Of a DNA stretch of 9,575 nt, positions 7,231-9,575 are shown in pieces. The position numbers and the translations under genes were made by a program. Origin of the DNA: Hyphomicrobiales bacterium (GTDB lineage: Bacteria; Pseudomonadota; Alphaproteobacteria; Parvibaculales; Parvibaculaceae); the NCBI GenBank assembly GCA_015655095.1, contig JAATFR010000133.1:1-9575 (forward strand). Direction: 5' to 3'. Numbering within the stretch: the stretch's first letter is position 1; each line of letters starts with the position of its first letter. The notes under the pieces were generated by a model that worked only from the letters and a program-made list of their open reading frames with translations, did no database searches and was not told the DNA's origin.

Positions 7231-7857
7231 TTAGTAGAGATTATCCCGTTCATCCTTCTTCAGGCCCACCTGAATCAGCATCGCAGGAACCATGAGCTTG
7301 AGCTGGTCGCGGATCATCTGGCCGAAAGTCGGCAGCGTATCGCGCGGAATATGACGCTCCGGATTCCATAATTCCGAGCGCACGAGCGCCTTGGTGCAAT
7401 GCAGAAAGGCTTCCTGGATGGTGACGACCATGACGCTGAGCGGCGGCTTGCCACCCACGACGAACCGCTCCATCAGTTCAGGTTCGGTCGAGATCGCCGC
7501 TGTACCGTTGACCCTGAGCATCTCGTTGATCCCGGGGATGAAGAACAAGAGCCCGACCGCGGGTGAATGAACGATGTTGGTCAGCGTATCCAGCCGGTTG
7601 TTGCCTGGTCGGTCCGGCATGGCGAGGTGCCCGTCATCGAGAATGTGAACAAAACCGTTTTCACCGCCCCGCGGCGACACGTCCGCCGTGCCGTCGGGCC
7701 GCGACGTGCCGATGCACAAAAACGGCGACAGTTCGATGAAACGCCGGCAATGGACATCAAGCGCAGGGAGCGCCTTGTCGATCACCCCTTGCGAGGCCTT
7801 GCGATAGACCGTCCGAAGCTCCCGCTCCTCCCCGATCCGCTCGAAAATGTTGGTCAC
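7231..7857 (-). CDS. pyridoxamine 5'-phosphate oxidase-fold FMN-binding protein (DR_2398-like PPOX class)
   Basis: Predicted split-barrel flavoprotein of the PPOX class, resembling the DR_2398-type family of probable FMN-dependent enzymes. It is 208 residues, a normal length. Diagnostic segments are FIELSPFLCIGTSRPDGTAD and VSPRGG, then MPDRPGNNRLDT (80-91), VGLLFFIPG with the RVNG strand, and the late VVTIQEAFLHCTKALVRS. The DRPGNNR motif is typical of this subgroup. The start is the GTG at 7855-7857 because AAGGAGGAAG lies just before it with the GGAGG core 6 bases away. The longer frame from 7890 runs through that ribosome site and is not supported. The reaction and substrate are unknown. 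It has no signal peptide and is expected in the cytoplasm. It is divergent from the GMC oxidoreductase gene. Confidence 0.9.
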   Translation of the reverse strand: MTNIFERIGEERELRTVYRKASQGVIDKALPALDVHCRRFIELSPFLCIGTSRPDGTADVSPRGGENGFVHILDDGHLAMPDRPGNNRLDTLTNIVHSPAVGLLFFIPGINEMLRVNGTAAISTEPELMERFVVGGKPPLSVMVVTIQEAFLHCTKALVRSELWNPERHIPRDTLPTFGQMIRDQLKLMVPAMLIQVGLKKDERDNLY

Positions 7858-7860
7858 AGG

Positions 7861-7870
7861 CTTCCTCCTT
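7861..7870 (-). promoter_or_regulatory. ribosome binding site fixing the PPOX-fold gene start
   Basis: The minus strand carries AAGGAGGAAG followed by CCT and the GTG start. This extended anti-16S match justifies choosing the GTG at 7857 and discarding in-frame starts further upstream. Confidence 0.8.
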
Positions 7871-7935
7871 CCCCATGAGTCCCGCCTCAACAGCCGGTCT
7901 CAATCCCTTTGCCGGGACATTATGGATTATCCTGC

Positions 7936-7970
7936 AATAATTGAGAACCAGTCGCAAACTGCATTATAGG
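7936..7970. promoter_or_regulatory. Fur-box-like dyad with overlapping divergent promoter elements
   Basis: TGAGAACCAGTCGCA (7942-7956) agrees at 11 of 14 non-central positions with the 7-1-7 Fur-type pattern TGAGAAT-N-ATTCTCA. It lies in the A/T-richest part of the spacer between the PPOX-fold and GMC genes. For the minus-strand gene, TATAAT (7968-7963) could be a -10, placing the dyad over the transcription start, although no good -35 is visible. For the plus-strand gene, TTGAGA (7941-7946) and TATAGG (7965-7970) are spaced by 18 bases, placing the dyad in the core promoter. Repression of both genes by a Fur-family regulator is inferred from position only. Confidence 0.4.
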
Positions 7971-8022
7971 TGCCCGATCCGCCTCGCTATAGGATGCCGC
8001 AATTCAGGGTTTCAGACGATGC

Positions 8023-9558
8023 GTGAGGGCTGAATTGTTTATTGACGGCAGGACCATTCCGGACGGCGCCATCATCGAGACGGATCTTGCCATCATCGGC
8101 GCGGGCGCAGCGGGGATCAGCATCGCCAGGGCGCTCGCGGATACAGGCATCGACATCGCCCTGATCGAAAGCGGCGGCTTTGAATTCGACCCAGCCACGC
8201 AGGATCTGGCGGAAGGCGCCAGCACCGGGGTTCCCTATCCGCTCGACACATCAAGGCTTCGCTATTTCGGCGGCTCGACCAACCATTGGGGCGGCTGGTG
8301 CCGCCCGCTCAACGCGCCCGACTTCGAGAAACGCGACTGGGTGCCGTGGTCGGGCTGGCCGATCAGCCGCGCCGACCTTGATCCGTTTTATGTCCGCGCC
8401 GCCGTGGTCTGCGAACTGGGAGCGTCGAGCTTCGACGATCCCGCGCCATGGTCATCCCGATCCGGCAACCGGCCCCTGCCACTCGAGGGGGGCGAGGTCG
8501 AAACCCGCTATTTCCTGTTCAGCCCGCCCACCCGCTTCGGGACGCGTTATCGCAAGGATATTGAAACTGCCCCGCACGTGCGCACCTACCTTCACAGCAA
8601 CGTCATCGACATAGCCACTGACGATCAGGCCGCCGAGGTGCAGAGCCTTGCCATCCGCACGCTGGACGGCAAGGGCTATGAGATAAGACCGAAACGCTGC
8701 GTGCTCGCGACCGGCGGCATCGAGAACGCCCGCCTGCTGCTGGCCTCCAACCAGACCATTCCCGCCGGTCTGGGCAACGGCCATGGCGTGGTCGGACGGT
8801 TCTTCATGGAACATATCCATGTGCCGGGCCAGATCGCCTTCGTCGCCCTTTCCGACAGCCAGATGTTCTCGCCCTATTATCAGGATCATGAACGGATCGG
8901 GACCGGATGGGTGCGGGGCGTCTTCATGATGTCCGACGACTATCTCCGCCGCAAAAAGCGGCTGGGCTCCAATATGGCGATCTATTCGGACCATGCCCCG
9001 ACCATCGATCCCGCCAAAGCCGCGCAAGACCCGGGTCTTGCAGTGGAGCCTGCCGTCGCGGGCATGATCCGCCAGACGACCTCCAACGCGCCCGCGGGCG
9101 CAACACCCATGATCTATGGCATAAGCTGCGCCACCGAGCAGGCCCCGGACCCGGCAAGCCGCATCACCCTTTCGCGCGAAACGGACGCGCTCGGCATGCC
9201 GCGCGCCGAACTGCACTGGACCATGAGCGCGCTCGACCGGCGCAGCCTTGCGGGAAATATCCGCGCCGTCGCCCGCGCCTTCGGGCTCTGGGGCGAGGGC
9301 CGGGTCCGCATCGTCTTCGATCAGGGCGAGGACTGGGCCGACGAGGAAGTCGGCTGGGGCAACCACCACATGGGCACGACCCGCATGTCGGACGATCCCC
9401 GCTTCGGCGTGGTCGATGCCGATTGCCGCGTCCATGGCGTGTCGAACCTCTATGTGGCGGGCAGCTCCGTCTTCACCACCGGCGGCGCGGTCAACCCGAC
9501 CCTCACCCGCGTGGCGCTCGCGCTGCGCCTCGCCGACCATCTGAAAGCGGGAAACTGA
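8023..9558 (+). CDS. GMC family FAD-dependent oxidoreductase
   Basis: Flavoprotein that oxidises an alcohol or sugar-type hydroxyl, passing electrons to an unknown acceptor. It is 511 residues from the GTG at 8023. An N-terminal FAD-binding Rossmann segment (DLAIIGAGAAGISIARAL) has the GxGxxG at 26-31. It is followed by the GGSTNHWGGWC block typical of the GMC superfamily, the ATGGIENARLLL segment, and the C-terminal GMC domain with NHHMGTTRMS (H448/H449) and N491 in GGAVNPTLTR. These supply the usual His/Asn catalytic pair. There is no signal peptide or Tat motif, so it is probably cytoplasmic. An alternative start is the TTG at 8035, preceded at 5 bases by GAGGG (8025-8029), giving FIDGRTIPDG as the N-terminus, which looks like other family members. 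The substrate is unknown. It shares its control region with the PPOX-fold gene. Confidence 0.93.
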   Translation: MRAELFIDGRTIPDGAIIETDLAIIGAGAAGISIARALADTGIDIALIESGGFEFDPATQDLAEGASTGVPYPLDTSRLRYFGGSTNHWGGWCRPLNAPDFEKRDWVPWSGWPISRADLDPFYVRAAVVCELGASSFDDPAPWSSRSGNRPLPLEGGEVETRYFLFSPPTRFGTRYRKDIETAPHVRTYLHSNVIDIATDDQAAEVQSLAIRTLDGKGYEIRPKRCVLATGGIENARLLLASNQTIPAGLGNGHGVVGRFFMEHIHVPGQIAFVALSDSQMFSPYYQDHERIGTGWVRGVFMMSDDYLRRKKRLGSNMAIYSDHAPTIDPAKAAQDPGLAVEPAVAGMIRQTTSNAPAGATPMIYGISCATEQAPDPASRITLSRETDALGMPRAELHWTMSALDRRSLAGNIRAVARAFGLWGEGRVRIVFDQGEDWADEEVGWGNHHMGTTRMSDDPRFGVVDADCRVHGVSNLYVAGSSVFTTGGAVNPTLTRVALALRLADHLKAGN

Positions 9559-9562
9559 AGAC

Positions 9563-9575
9563 ATGGACCCCAAGA
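9563..9575 (+). CDS. possible start of a further gene, cut by the window edge
   Basis: An ATG follows the GMC stop codon by 4 bases and the frame (MDPK) is open to the end of the window. The tight spacing suggests translational coupling in an operon with the oxidoreductase. Only four codons are visible and the preceding CTGAAG is a weak ribosome site, so this is tentative. Confidence 0.3.

Noticed and set aside
8452..9573. Minus-strand open frame of about 373 codons opposite the GMC oxidoreductase
   Set aside because: Same antisense shadow pattern; the plus strand carries the FAD-binding and catalytic motifs.

Overview
The window is a G+C-rich bacterial chromosomal segment, most likely from an alphaproteobacterium, possibly Rhizobiales-like. 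This is judged from codon use and from the style of the encoded proteins: a class I PPK2, a proteobacterial RlmJ, a GMC oxidoreductase, and a dCache-HAMP-GAF-HD-GYP sensor. No rRNA, tRNA, CRISPR array, phage gene or insertion sequence is visible, so I read this as ordinary chromosome rather than a mobile island.

Layout. From 1 to 2495 (+) runs the 3' part of a large membrane-bound sensory HD-GYP phosphodiesterase. Its reading frame is open through the left edge, so its true start lies outside the window. A convergent orphan gene (about 2548-3132, -) follows, encoding a protein I do not recognise. After a 202-base divergent spacer comes a class I polyphosphate kinase 2 gene (3335-4183, +). Directly behind it lies a decayed, frameshifted remnant of an MgtC/DUF4010-type membrane protein gene (about 4190-4623, +). 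Next is rlmJ (4662-5498, +), a 23S rRNA m6A methyltransferase gene, which converges with an aldehyde dehydrogenase gene (5557-6987, -) across a strong hairpin terminator.

Upstream of the aldehyde dehydrogenase is a flavin-binding PPOX-fold oxidoreductase gene (7231-7857, -) with its own terminator. It is divergent from a GMC-family FAD oxidoreductase gene (8023-9558, +). The spacer between these two flavoenzyme genes holds a Fur-box-like imperfect dyad overlapping candidate promoters for both directions. A further gene may begin at 9563.

How the genes relate. They do not form one pathway. The left half touches signalling and stress physiology (c-di-GMP turnover, polyphosphate/nucleotide balance) and the centre is housekeeping. 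The right half is a cluster of redox enzymes in which two flavoproteins share a possibly metal-responsive control region. I found no convincing new multi-gene system. The points most worth following up are the orphan gene, the pseudogene, the shared operator-like dyad, and the large insertion inside the HD-GYP domain.
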